This document shows positions 54,188 to 64,000 of a DNA stretch of 64,000 nt, piece after piece. The stretch comes from Phymatolithon calcareum. Its lineage: Eukaryota > Rhodophyta > Florideophyceae > Hapalidiales. The stretch is taken from contig OZ345365.1 in the NCBI GenBank assembly GCA_977006965.1, positions 620,001-684,000 on the forward strand, in the 5' to 3' direction. The position numbers and the translations under genes are program-made. The notes under the pieces are model-generated. The model had not been told where the DNA came from, made no database searches, and saw nothing but the letters and a program-made list of their open reading frames with translations. Every line of letters begins with the position of its first letter. The stretch's first letter is position 1.

Positions 54188-57100
54188 TGGAACCAAACTC
54201 CCACTTCCACCGAACAAAATTCCGTGATCTCGAGTACCCGCAATGTATCGCAGAACACGCTTCACGCCCATCCAGTGACGTTTCAGAGGCTTTTCGCAGA
54301 ACGAAGACAGCTTTCCGACCAAGTCCGAGATGTCTGGGCGTGTACCAACCATCAAGTACATGAGACTTCCGATGGCTGGACCGTATGGAACTTGTTCATC
54401 GAGGAGCTGGGTGATGTCGACTTCTTCGGTTCCGGAGTTCTTGTTGCTTGACTGCATAGGGGTTGGTGCTGGTTTCGAGTTCTCCATGCCGAAACGTTCC
54501 AAGACTGACTGAGCGTAGACCGACTGCGAGAGGTGAAGAGTTCGAAGTGCGCGATCTCGGCGAATTTCAAGTCCAAGACAAACACTAGCTTCTCCAACGT
54601 CCTTCATCTCGAATCGCTTGTTCAGCTTCCCCTTGATCCACGAAATAGCAGAAGTATCGTTTCCGGCAATCAGCAAGTCATCCACATATAGCGCGATGAT
54701 CATGATGCTGGTTGACTTATGCCGTACATAGAGACAAGGATCATTGGGACTACTTGAGAAGCCGAGCTCGTCGATGAGGAACTTGTCGATTTTGGCATGC
54801 CACAGTCGCGGTGCTTGCTTCAGGCCGTATAGTGTCTTCAAGAGCTTGCAAACAAGGTCAGGACGCTTGGGATCACGAAATCCAGACGGAACCTCCATGT
54901 AGATGTCTTCGTGAAGGTCACCATGCAAGAAAGCCGTAACAACATCCATTTGGTATAGTTCCAAATCATGGACAGCAACTGTTGCAAGTAGGATACGAAT
55001 CGAGGTGAACTTTACGACTGGGGCATACGTTTCACCGTAGTCCACCCCATGCACCTGTCGGAACCCTTTCGCAACAATGCGGACTTTAGGGCCTGTATCC
55101 TTGACCTTGAAGACATACTTGCACGGTAGAACGTTCATGCCAGGCTTTCGAGTGACCAACTTCCAAGTGTTGTTGCGGGTTAGTGACGAGTGTTCATTCT
55201 CAATGCCCGGAGACCAGAAGTCGACATTTTTAATTGAAGTCGCTTCTTTGAAGGTCTGAGGCACTTGATGAGAAGACAAACCGGTTTCAGATGCAAAGTT
55301 GACGGACTCGAAGGCCAGCATAGCAGTATGCGAGGGAGCGTTCCAGAAGTCAGTGGGTAGTTTTGAGACCCGAGCTGACCTACGCAGAATGGGTTTGGCG
55401 ATCATCGGAGATGTTTCGTCAGAACCAGATGGAGATATAGGTTGTTCTCCACCATCTGCTTGCTCACCTTCGTCAATGTCCTTCTCGATGCTCTTATCAT
55501 CTACATCCGAAATGACCTTACCTTCAACCGTATCATCACTCAGTTTGATTTGAGGAGTTTCAGGTGATACATTGGTTTCGGTCTCATCGAATCCGCAATT
55601 CGATTCATTGAACGTCACGTCCCTTGACACAATCACGTTCCGCAAGTCCGCATCCCACAGCTTATACCCTTTTGATGCCAACGAGTATCCCAGCATAACC
55701 GCCTCACGAGTGCGACTGTCGAGTTTCTTCACTTTCTTCTTCGGAATCACGTACTAACACTTGGCGCCAAATACGCGCAAGTGTCCCAAATCTGGAGGGG
55801 CACCCATCCATATGTGATGGGGGGTCGTGTTCGAAGGAAGTCCTCGTGACGTTACTCGGTTGCGCACATACACAGCAGATGCCAACGCTTCAGCACAGAA
55901 CTTCTTCTCGATGCCTCTGTGATGAAGCATCGAGCGCACTAAGTTGAGAAGTGTGCGGTTCATGCGTTCAGCGACCCCATTTTGCTGTGGGGTGTAAGCG
56001 ACTGTGAGCTGTTGATGGATACCGTTTTCCGCAAGATATGCCTTGAACTCGTTTGAAAGGTACTCGCCTCCATTGTCGGTCCTAATAGCCTTGAGCTTAG
56101 GTGCTTTCGAGAAGTCCTGTATGTTCAAGTGCTTAAGCTTTCTACCTGTATGGGTTTCAGCGTACTTGTGAAACTTCCGAAAAGACTCAAAGCTCTCCGA
56201 TTTCTTTCGCATGGTGAATACCGTGGTCCACTTGGAGTGATCATCGATGAATGTGATGAAGTACTGTGATCCTCCAAGGGACGGAATGTCGATAGGACCA
56301 AGAACGTCTGAATGTACGAGATCGAGAACAGCTGTGGAGCGAGAACTACTGGACTTTGGAATCGGAGCACGATGACCTTTGCCGGCAAGACAACCATTAC
56401 ATGGATGTGTGGACTGTGAGTTGGGAGCAATCTTTACACCTTTCACCACCCCATGGTTTACCATTCCGGTAATTCCAGTGTGGTCAACATGCGCAAGTCG
56501 TTCATGCCAGAGCTGTAGGCTCGCGAAACAGGAAACTTCGTTAAGTTTATTTCCATCTGCAAGGTCTAGAGAGTAGAGACTTTTGCGTAGAGTACCTGTT
56601 GCGATAGTGTCATGATGAGCTTTAACATAGCAACGGCTGTTCTTGAACGTTATACCATATCCGTACTCATCCATTTTTGAGACAGACAATAGAGAGTATC
56701 CGAAGTCGGGTATGTGCATAACGTCCTTGAGCTTTCGTTTTAACGATTTGCCGTTCACGTTAAGCGTAATGATGACATCACCTTTTCCAGCGATTGTGGC
56801 CTGTGCTTTGGTTCCCATTTCGACGGTTGAAGACATTTTGGTGTATGAGCAGAAGATTGAACGATCGAAAGTCATATGCGATGTACTACCAGAGTCAATG
56901 ATCCATGACTTTGACTTCTCGGAAATATCAGAATCGCGCACCTTGACCATCAGGCATACAAAGTCGGAATCGGACATAACTCGAACATGTTCCGATTCAT
57001 CGGTCAAGAATGCAGCTGGTTTCGTCTGCTTTCCATTCCGATTTTTGTATCCTTCAGGGGCAAGGTGTGGAAACTTGGTCCAACATTTCACAATTCTATG

Positions 57101-57781
57101 TCCAGATCGATGACAATGTTCACAGTAGTCACGAATTGGTTCTCCATCGCGTCTGGCAGTGAAAAGTGCAGCAGTCTCAGCTTTGACGGTTGATGCTTCG
57201 ACACGCGTTGACATGCGTTGTTCTTCCTGGAGTAGTCGACTCTTCACAAATTCAAGTGAGAATGATTCGTCTTCATTGCCGAGAGCATCGAGTGCACTTA
57301 TCAAGCTGTCGTAGCGTTCGGGAAGTCCGTTCAATACAGCCATGGCCATTTCTTTGTCGTCAATATCGACACCCATTGACTTGAGGGTGGATGCGAGTTG
57401 GCGAATGCGGTTAGTATAGGGCAGTATTTTCTAGTCCTCGAGCATAGTGGCGGTATAGAACTTGCGGCGAGCAGCCAGTTTGTTCAAAAGAGTGTGTCGT
57501 TCAAAGATATTGAGAATCGACGTCCACATTTCTTTGGCCGTTTCGACATCCTGCACATGCTCGAGATGTTGGTCTGAAAGCGAGAGACCGATAATAGCCT
57601 TTGCTTTATTGTCATTACGACGCCAGAGCTTGAAATCGTCGGAATCTCGTGCCGGTGGATCGTCCTCTATGAACTCGTCGAGTTCGCGGAATGATAGTAC
57701 TAGCTGAATTTTCTGTTTCCAAGCGTGGAAATTGGTCTCATTTAACTTTTCGACCTTCAGCGTTCCTTGGGAGTTGTCCAT
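54188..57781 (-). pseudogene. F recombinant, 5' partner gag-pol
   Basis: The ATG at 57781 begins MDNSQGTLKVEKLNETNFHAW. gag has a TAG at 57431-57433 in place of a Glu codon. The knuckle is CEHCHRSGHRIVKC and the protease SWIIDSGSTSHMTFDR. Integrase is LWHERLAHVDHTGIT, HSDVLGP, RTDNGGE, QNGVAERMNRT. A TAG at about 55754 replaces the Trp after GAKC. Then come KPILRRSARVSKLPTDFWNA, RT with MDVVTAFLHGDLHEDIYMEV and YVDDLLIAGNDTSA, and the start of the RNase H region (LFGGSGSLVP) at the recombination point. Two nonsense changes plus the junction make it dead, but catalytic residues are otherwise kept. Confidence 0.88.
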
Positions 57782-58347
57782 TTTGCGGAGTGCGGTTCTT
57801 CTATTCTTGTCGAAAATCCGTTCGGGGAGTCCACTTCGAGTCAACCGAAGTTAAATATCTAGGCAATCTATCCCGTATAAGAAATTCCTTCAAGTCAATG
57901 TGACCTGGACCTTGATCGGGGGATGACTCAATGGCCGTATACCTCTTGTGGCGTTTTGGTACACCTGAACTTGCAGTCGGCAACACGCACTGCAAGACGC
58001 TTTGTGGTATCCTGAGGTGTGCCCGACAAGAAAACCGAAGGTAATCAAGCAAGGAGACACAACAGAAACCCTTGTGGCGTTTTGGTACACCTGAACCTGC
58101 AGCCGGCAACGCGCACTGCAAGACGCTATAACACTTTCTGAACGGGCCTCACTCAAAGACCAGAGGTAATCGAGCAAGGAACCGAGCAGGAAGCTGGTGA
58201 ACAATGACAGACAAGTCCCTTGGAGCAGGCCTTGCGAGAAAACCAGAGGTAATCAAGCAAGGATGCGCAACCAGGAGAAGATCGGGGTCGAAGGATGAGC
58301 CCCGGAGACGAAGATTATGATGAAGCGCGGTGGTGATCAAGCGCTGA
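57782..58347 (-). other. Untranslated leader of element F
   Basis: About 565 bp. The shared leader block occurs twice (about 57951-58005 and 58073-58128). Several near repeats of GTAATCAAGCAAGGA are also present (about 58038, 58165 and 58248). No credible coding. Confidence 0.6.
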
Positions 58348-58361
58348 CTGGGCCCATAACC
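58348..58361 (-). promoter_or_regulatory. Primer binding site of element F
   Basis: CTGGGCCCATAACC (+ strand) beside the 5' LTR; same initiator tRNA-Met anticodon-arm match as in D, E and H. Confidence 0.85.
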
Positions 58362-58804
58362 TGTTGTTGGAGGTTATGGATAAGATGAGGTGAAGGAAAA
58401 AGTTTGGTTCGAGTGAATTGGTTGAGTTGAAGATGAGTTGTGAGTGAATGAGTTCCTTGGTTTATTCACTTGGCGGACCTCAGGTCAAGACTATATAGAC
58501 CTGAGAACACAACCAGACTTGATCAAAACCCTAATTGACGACGGAGACACACTAACCCTAAACAAATTTGTCATACTATCATATGACACGTGTAACATGA
58601 AAAATCAAGAATCACTTCCTGAGTGAGGGGAGTATGATTATCATACTCTTATCATACTTTGACACGTGTCACTGCCAATCTTCTTGATTCAAGGTTCTGA
58701 GACATTTTGATATTCGACTTGACACGTGTACACGTGTACCGAGATCATACCTTGATATTGAAGTGTGTTTGCGACTAGAGCTCCAAGCAATCACACTTCC
58801 AACA
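58362..58804 (-). mobile_element. 5' LTR of element F (family A)
   Basis: TGTTGTTGGAGG to CACTTCCAACA, 443 bp, with TATATAG, AATAAA and a full set of CACGTG motifs on the minus strand. The right flank CACCC lies in element G. Confidence 0.9.
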
Positions 58805-59813
58805 CACCCCATGCACCTGTCCGAACCCTTTCGCTACAATGCGAACTTTCGGGCCTGTATCCTTGACCTTGAAGACATACTTGCAAGGTAGGAAGTTCAT
58901 GTCGGAGTTGCGAGGAACCAGCCTCCAAGTGTTGTTTCGGAGGAGAGAAGAATGTTCTTTCTCGATGGCTGGAGACCAGAAGTCGACATTCTCATTCGAA
59001 GTCGCTTCCTTAAATGTCTGAGGTATTTGAAGAGAAGACAAACCGGATTCCGATGCGAGATTAACAGATTCGAAGGCAAGCATAGCAGTATGCGGGAGAG
59101 CATTCCAGAAGTCAGTGGGTGGTTTTGAGACCCGAGCTGACCTGCGAAGAGTGGGTTTGGCGATCATCGGTGTAGTTTCTTCAGATGCCGCTGGAGTTGT
59201 AGGTTGTTCTCCATCGTCCGCCTGCTGCCCTTCTTCGCTGGTCGCATCGAGGTTCTTATTGTCCTCCTCTGAAATGTCCTTAGCTTCAACTATATCCTCA
59301 CATATTTTGACCTCTGCGTTGTTTGGAGTGTCCTGGGATACATCCGTTTCAGCCTCACCTAATCCGCAATCCGATTCGTCGAAAGTCACATCCCTTGAAA
59401 CTATCACCTTCTTGGAGCTCAGATCCCACAGCTCATAACCTTTGGACGAAGTCGCATATCCCAGCACAATGGCTTCACGAGTTCGAGAGTCGAGTTTCTT
59501 AACCTTCTTTTTCGGAATCACGTACGAACACTTTATGCCAAATGAACGTAAGAGTCCCAAATCTGGAGCGGCACCCATCCATATGTGATGGGGGGTCGTG
59601 TTCGAAGGAAGTCCTCGTGACGTAACTCGATTTCGAACATACACAGCAGTAGCAAGTGCTTCAGCCCAGAACTTCTTCTCGATGCCTCTGTGATGAAGCA
59701 TCGAGCGCACCAAGCTGAGAAGGGTGCGGTTCATGCGTTCAGCCACCCCATTTTGTTTTGGGGTGTATGCTACTGTGAGTTGCTGATGTATGCCGTGTTG
59801 AGCCAAATATGCC
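58805..59813 (-). pseudogene. Element G pol fragment (integrase to RT start)
   Basis: Starts at 59813 with YLAQHGIHQQLTVAYTP, QNGVAERMNRTLLSLVRSM and FWAEALATAVYVRNR. The acidic linker and KPTLRRSARVSKPPTDFWNA follow, ending in the RT N-terminus (LPCKYVFKVKDTGPKVRIVA, QVHGV). It is open across this length but cut on both sides: H's LTR at 59814 and F's LTR at 58804. Confidence 0.88.
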
Positions 59814-60249
59814 TGTTGGAAATGTGACTGCTTGGATCTCTTGTCGCAGTACACATTATCCTATATCATAAGTCACTAACCATTTCTCATATCTTATGAA
59901 AGAATCAAGCAATGTTTTTTCATATTTACTGACAATGTAGCAGTTCAATCAATTTCTTGATTGATCTTGTCATTGTCAGTAATTCAATCATTTTGTTGAT
60001 TGAATCCATCACAGTCGACATTTCAATCTTTTAGTTGATTGATTCAATCACAGTTAGTAGTGCAATGAGCATCAGAAGTCTTATCATACCTCAATCTGAG
60101 GCCTATATAAGACCCGGATCTGATGCCCCGACTCAATAAACCAAGGAACATCTCACAACCAACCCAACCATCTCAACCACCTCAACCATCTCAACCATCT
60201 CAACCACCTCAACCATCTCAACCATCAACAACCAAACCTCCATCCAACA
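59814..60249 (+). mobile_element. 5' LTR of Copia element H (family B)
   Basis: TGTTGGAAATG to CATCCAACA, 436 bp. U3 has repeated TGATTGA palindromes. TATATAA is at 60104, AATAAA at 60135, and the decamer minisatellite covers about 60160-60235, ending before the primer binding site. The left flank ATGCC cannot be matched, as the right end is outside the window. Confidence 0.92.
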
Positions 60250-60263
60250 GGTTATGGGCCCAG
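60250..60263 (+). promoter_or_regulatory. Primer binding site of element H
   Basis: GGTTATGGGCCCAG adjacent to the LTR, complementary to the initiator tRNA-Met anticodon arm. Confidence 0.85.
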
Positions 60264-60997
60264 ATATCGCATAATCAACCAGCGCTATCACCTTACCGAG
60301 GGGTCCTCCTTCCCTCTCGGTAATTCATTCTCAACCAATATTCATCATCAAAAGGTTTAAAACCCTGTGGTATCTGCGCCATCCATCAGCCACCCTAAAG
60401 CGACTCTGCACAGAGTATAATCTACGAAACAGTCTGACAACATCCGTGCTCTGCTACGTGGTGAAAGGGATATACGCTTGAGAAATCAAGTAGTCTTCCG
60501 AGTATCCACCTGGACGCATCTCGGCTCTGCAGAATTCTGTTGTGTGATTGGAAGGGAATCTGAAAGACTTGTTGGAGTACGGTTTACCGATTTGAAAGAC
60601 AGTCTGCCACGCACAGCGCGTGGTCAGTAGGCCCCGTATACTCATCTTCAAGGAAAAGGTCGCAATTATAGCCTCACGAAGTACTTGCTCGGTGGGGTGT
60701 GCCAACATCAACATTGGAATTTAGGACATTGGAATTGACGGATACGTCTTGCAGTGCGTGTTGTCGGCTGCAGGTTCAGGTGTACCAAAACGCCACAAGA
60801 GGTAAACGGCTTAGAGCCAGCCCTATCTTCAAGAGGTATACGGCCTAGAGCCATCCCCAGATCAAGCTCCGGGTCACATTGACTCGACGCGAATTTCCTA
60901 TAAGGGATAGATTGCCTTGATAGTTAACTTCTGTTAACTCGCAGTGGACTCCCCGAACGGATCTTCGACAAGATTTCAAGAACCCCCAGTCCAAACT
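60264..60997 (+). other. Untranslated leader of element H
   Basis: About 734 bp, collinear with E's leader; one copy of the shared block (about 60746-60801). No credible coding. Confidence 0.6.
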
Positions 60998-63900
60998 ATG
61001 GACAACTCGCAAGGAACGCTGAAGGTCGAAAAACTCACCGAGACCAATTTCCACGCTTGGAAACAGAAAATTCAGCTAGTACTATCATTCCGCGAGCTCG
61101 ATGAGTACATCGAGGTAAGCCCTCCGGCAAGGGACACAGACGAGTTCAAAGTCTGGCGTCGACATGACAATAAGGCTAAAGCGATTATTGGTCTTTCCCT
61201 TTCCGATGCCCATCTCGAACATGTTCGAGGTGTTGGAACGGCGAAAGAAATGTGGCAGGCGATTCTCAACATATTCGAACGCCATACGCTGCTTAATAAA
61301 CTCGCCGCTCGTCGCAAGTTCTATACCGCCACAATGTTCGAGGGCGAAAAGATACTGCCATACACCAACCGAATTCGTCAGCTCGTATCCACACTCAAAT
61401 CAATGGGTGTTGACATCGACGACAAGGAAATGGCAATGGCTGTCCTGAATGGTCTTCCAGATCGATATGACAGTCTCATCAGTGCCTTAGACGCACTTGG
61501 GAACGAGGACGAGACATTCTCTCTTGAGTTTGTGAAGAGCCGACTTCTACAAGAGGAGCAACGTATGACTATGCGCCTCGAAGCGTCGACGGAGAAGTCT
61601 GAGTCCACGGCTCTTGTAAGTGCAACTCAAAATGGTTCATACGCCTACGACCATTGTGATCATTGCAATCGAGCTGGACATCCTTCTCTCAGGTGTTGGG
61701 TCAAGTTTCCACACCTTGCACCACCGGGATACAAACCTCCGAGTCGAAAAGGAAAGAAGGACAAACCGACTGCCTTAATTGCTGGTGAAACAGAATCTAT
61801 TCGTGTCATGTCTGATTCTGACTACGTTTGCTTAATGGCAAAGGTTCGAAACTGAAACATTCCCGAAAAGTCCACGTCATGGATTATCGACTCCGGAAGC
61901 ACATCCCACATGACATTCGATCGTTCAATCTTCGTCTCATACACGGAAATGAGGTCGACAGTCGAAATGGGAACTAGAGCAACTGCAACAATTGCAGGAA
62001 AGGGCGATGCTATCGTGACACTCAGCATCAACGGAAAACAGTCTCAGTGTATGCTCCAAAACGTTCTTCATATTCCGGACTTTGGTTATTCGCTCCTTTC
62101 CGTTTCTAAACTGGACGTGTATGGGTATGGGATCTTATTCAAAAGCAAACGGTGCTATATCAAAGAACATGATGTGATTATCACCCAAGGTACACTCCGC
62201 AAAGATCTATACATTCTAGATCGTCCGGAGAACAAACCCATGTCCAAGGAAACATCCCTCGTCAGCTTACAGCTATGGCACGAGCGTCTCGCGCATGTCA
62301 ATCCTACTGGAATCTCCGGCATGGCACGCCATGGGGTTGTAAAAGGATTGCATATCGATCCAGGGTCTTCGGCGGACAATGTATGCAAAGGTTGCATTGC
62401 TGGGAAAGCACATCGTGCTCCTATTCCGAAGTCTAGTGGTTCTCGCTCGGACGCAATTCTCGATCTCGTGCATTCCGACGTTCTCGGTCCAATTGACATC
62501 CCATCACTAGTTGGCTCTCGGTATTTCATCACGTTTATCGATGATCACTCCAAATGGACCACAGTTTTCACCATGCGAAAGAAGTCCGAGAGCTTTGAGT
62601 GCTTTCAGAAATTTCACAAATACGCTGAAACACACTCCGGAAGAAAGCTGAAACACCTCAACGTACATCAGTTCTCACCTGCACCTAAGCTCAAAGCTAT
62701 TCGGACCGATAACGGAGGAGAATACCTGTCAAATGAGTTCAAGTCATATCTTTCAGAGCACGGTATTCACCATCAACTCACCGTTGCTTACACTCCTCAA
62801 CAGAATGGGGTTGCTGAGCGCATGAACCGCACTTTACTCAACTTAGTGCGCTCGATGCTTCATCACAAAGGCATCGAGAAGAAGTTCTGGGCTGAAGCAC
62901 TGTCAACTGCTGTGTATGTCCGAAATCGAGTTACGTCGCGAGGACTTCCTTCGAACACGACCCCCCATCACATATGGATGGGAGCCGCACCAAACTTGGA
63001 AAACTTACGCGTATTTGGCGCTAAATGTTGGTACGTGATTCCGAAAAAGAAGGTCAAGAAACTCGACTCTCGTACTCGTGAAGCGATCATGATGGGATAC
63101 TCGTTTGCATCTAAGGGATACAAGTTATGGGATCCGAGTGCATGCAAGGTGATCGTATCTCGGGATGTTATATTTGATGAATCGGCATGCGAAACTGAGA
63201 ATCCTAAAACGAATATACCAATCAGTTTTCCAAATGCAGGGTTTGACCAAAGCTTTCACGATGCATTTGAAACCGAGGAAGCTACTGAAATTTCTCCAGC
63301 GATCATCAAGGTCGAGCAGAAACCCAACTATGCAAACATCCGTGAGGTTGCCGTGAAAGCGGAGGACGTTGCAGTGGAGGGTACCGTGGACGAACCAAAG
63401 GACAACGGGCATGGTCAGGACAGTGGCTGTAAAGAAGAATCTATCTCAACTTCTAATGCTGGCGCACCTCCTGAGTTAGTCGCGAAACCCATACTTCGTC
63501 GATCCACCCGTGTCTCAAAGCCACCAAGTGATTTCTAGAATACTGGCCCGCATACAGCCATGTTGGTTTTCGAATCAGCCAACTTTGCAACTGAAACTTC
63601 TTTGTCTTCTCAAGAAGTTTCGCAGACTTTCAGAAGCGCCACGTCGAAAGACAACATTGACTATTGGTCCCCTGCGATTGAGAAAGAACACTCATCTCTC
63701 ATGCGCAACAAGACTTGGACATTAGTACCTCGCGAATCCGGTATGAACGTTCTCCCATGCAAATACGTGTTCAAAGTCAAAGACACTGGCCCGAAAGCTC
63801 GCATTGTCGCGCAAGGGTTCCGACAGGTGCACGGAGTGGATTACGGCGAAACATATGCCCCGGTCGTGAAGTTCACATCAATTCGGATTCTTCTCGCCAC

Positions 63901-64000
63901 GGTGGCAGTTCATGATCTCAAACTTGTCCAAATGGATGTCGTCACTGCATTCCTACATGGAGACTTGGACGAAGATATCTACATGGAGGTTCCCGCCGGA
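60998..64000 (+). pseudogene. Element H gag-pol, cut by the window end
   Basis: The ATG at 60998 begins MDNSQGTLKVEKLTETNFHAW. gag and an intact knuckle (CDHCNRAGHPSLRC) follow, then a TGA at about 61854 in place of a Ser codon seen in E, and the protease SWIIDSGSTSHMTF. The whole integrase is present (HSDVLGP, RTDNGGE, TPQQNGVAERMNRT). A TAG at about 63536 replaces the Trp of SDFW. Next come the RT start (YVFKVKDTGPKARIVAQGF) and LVQMDVVTAFLHGDLDEDIY, to the window edge. The rest of pol and the 3' LTR lie beyond 64000. Apart from two nonsense changes it is collinear with E in one frame. Confidence 0.92.

Noticed and set aside
60123-60323. Pro/Gln/Ser-repeat peptide frames in family B LTRs (also about 45000-45250 and 50425-50660)
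   Set aside because: They are readings of the 10-bp LTR minisatellite plus primer site, and length changes with repeat number. No gene is needed to explain them.
1-64000. Bacterial-type operons, ribosome binding sites or tRNA clusters
   Set aside because: None seen; TATA boxes, AATAAA signals and retroelement structure show eukaryotic DNA. The tRNA-like 14-mers are primer binding sites.
44000-64000. Retroviral envelope gene or endogenous retrovirus
   Set aside because: Domain order is protease-integrase-RT-RNase H (Copia order) and no envelope-like membrane protein follows RNase H in any element.

Overview
The window is eukaryotic nuclear DNA, gene-poor and packed with nested, mostly dead transposable elements. 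Evidence is LTRs with TATA and AATAAA signals, non-LTR (LINE) elements with A-rich tails and 11-14 bp target-site duplications, cut-and-paste transposases, and two small TATA-promoter genes. No rRNA, tRNA, CRISPR or operon was seen. The piggyBac-like and hAT-like transposases and one divergent Copia family resemble, from memory, families common in oomycetes. A stramenopile is therefore my best guess (about 0.4); red algae or early-diverging fungi remain possible. I ran no database search.

Layout. 0-3.7 kb: decayed sequence, a LINE 3' fragment, a 105-bp palindrome and a LINE C-terminal relic. 3.9-9.5 kb: a large imperfect inverted duplication (about 2.3-kb arms, about 1-kb spacer). Each arm carries a secreted beta/gamma-crystallin-type gene with its own TATA box, plus mirrored LINE debris. 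10.2-14.6 kb: LINE N2 (perfect 14-bp target duplication) split by an opposite-strand LINE, N1. 15.5-17.3 kb: a divergent Copia relic. 18.2-20.4 kb: an NB-ARC (STAND/NLR-like) gene broken by a frameshift. LINE N3 (20.6-23.4 kb) lies about 240 bp upstream of it and contains a solo LTR.

23.4-34.9 kb: LINE fragments, a piggyBac-like pseudogene split by a solo LTR, an RTE/CR1-like LINE relic, LTR debris and a hAT-like pseudogene.

34.9-64.0 kb: a nest of Copia elements, here called B to H. They belong to two LTR families: A (G-box-rich U3) and B (TGATTGA-rich U3 and a 10-bp minisatellite). B and C are 5'-truncated. D carries a solo LTR and a near-complete element E with perfect 5-bp target duplications. 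F is a recombinant of two elements and contains another solo LTR. G is a fragment. H runs off the right edge. B's LTR is itself split by a 1.57-kb DNA transposon.

The A and B family elements share a primer binding site complementary to the anticodon arm of initiator tRNA-Met, which implies half-tRNA priming as in Drosophila copia. The likely functional non-TE genes are the two crystallin-type genes. The NB-ARC locus is probably a truncated pseudogene unless a small intron restores its frame.
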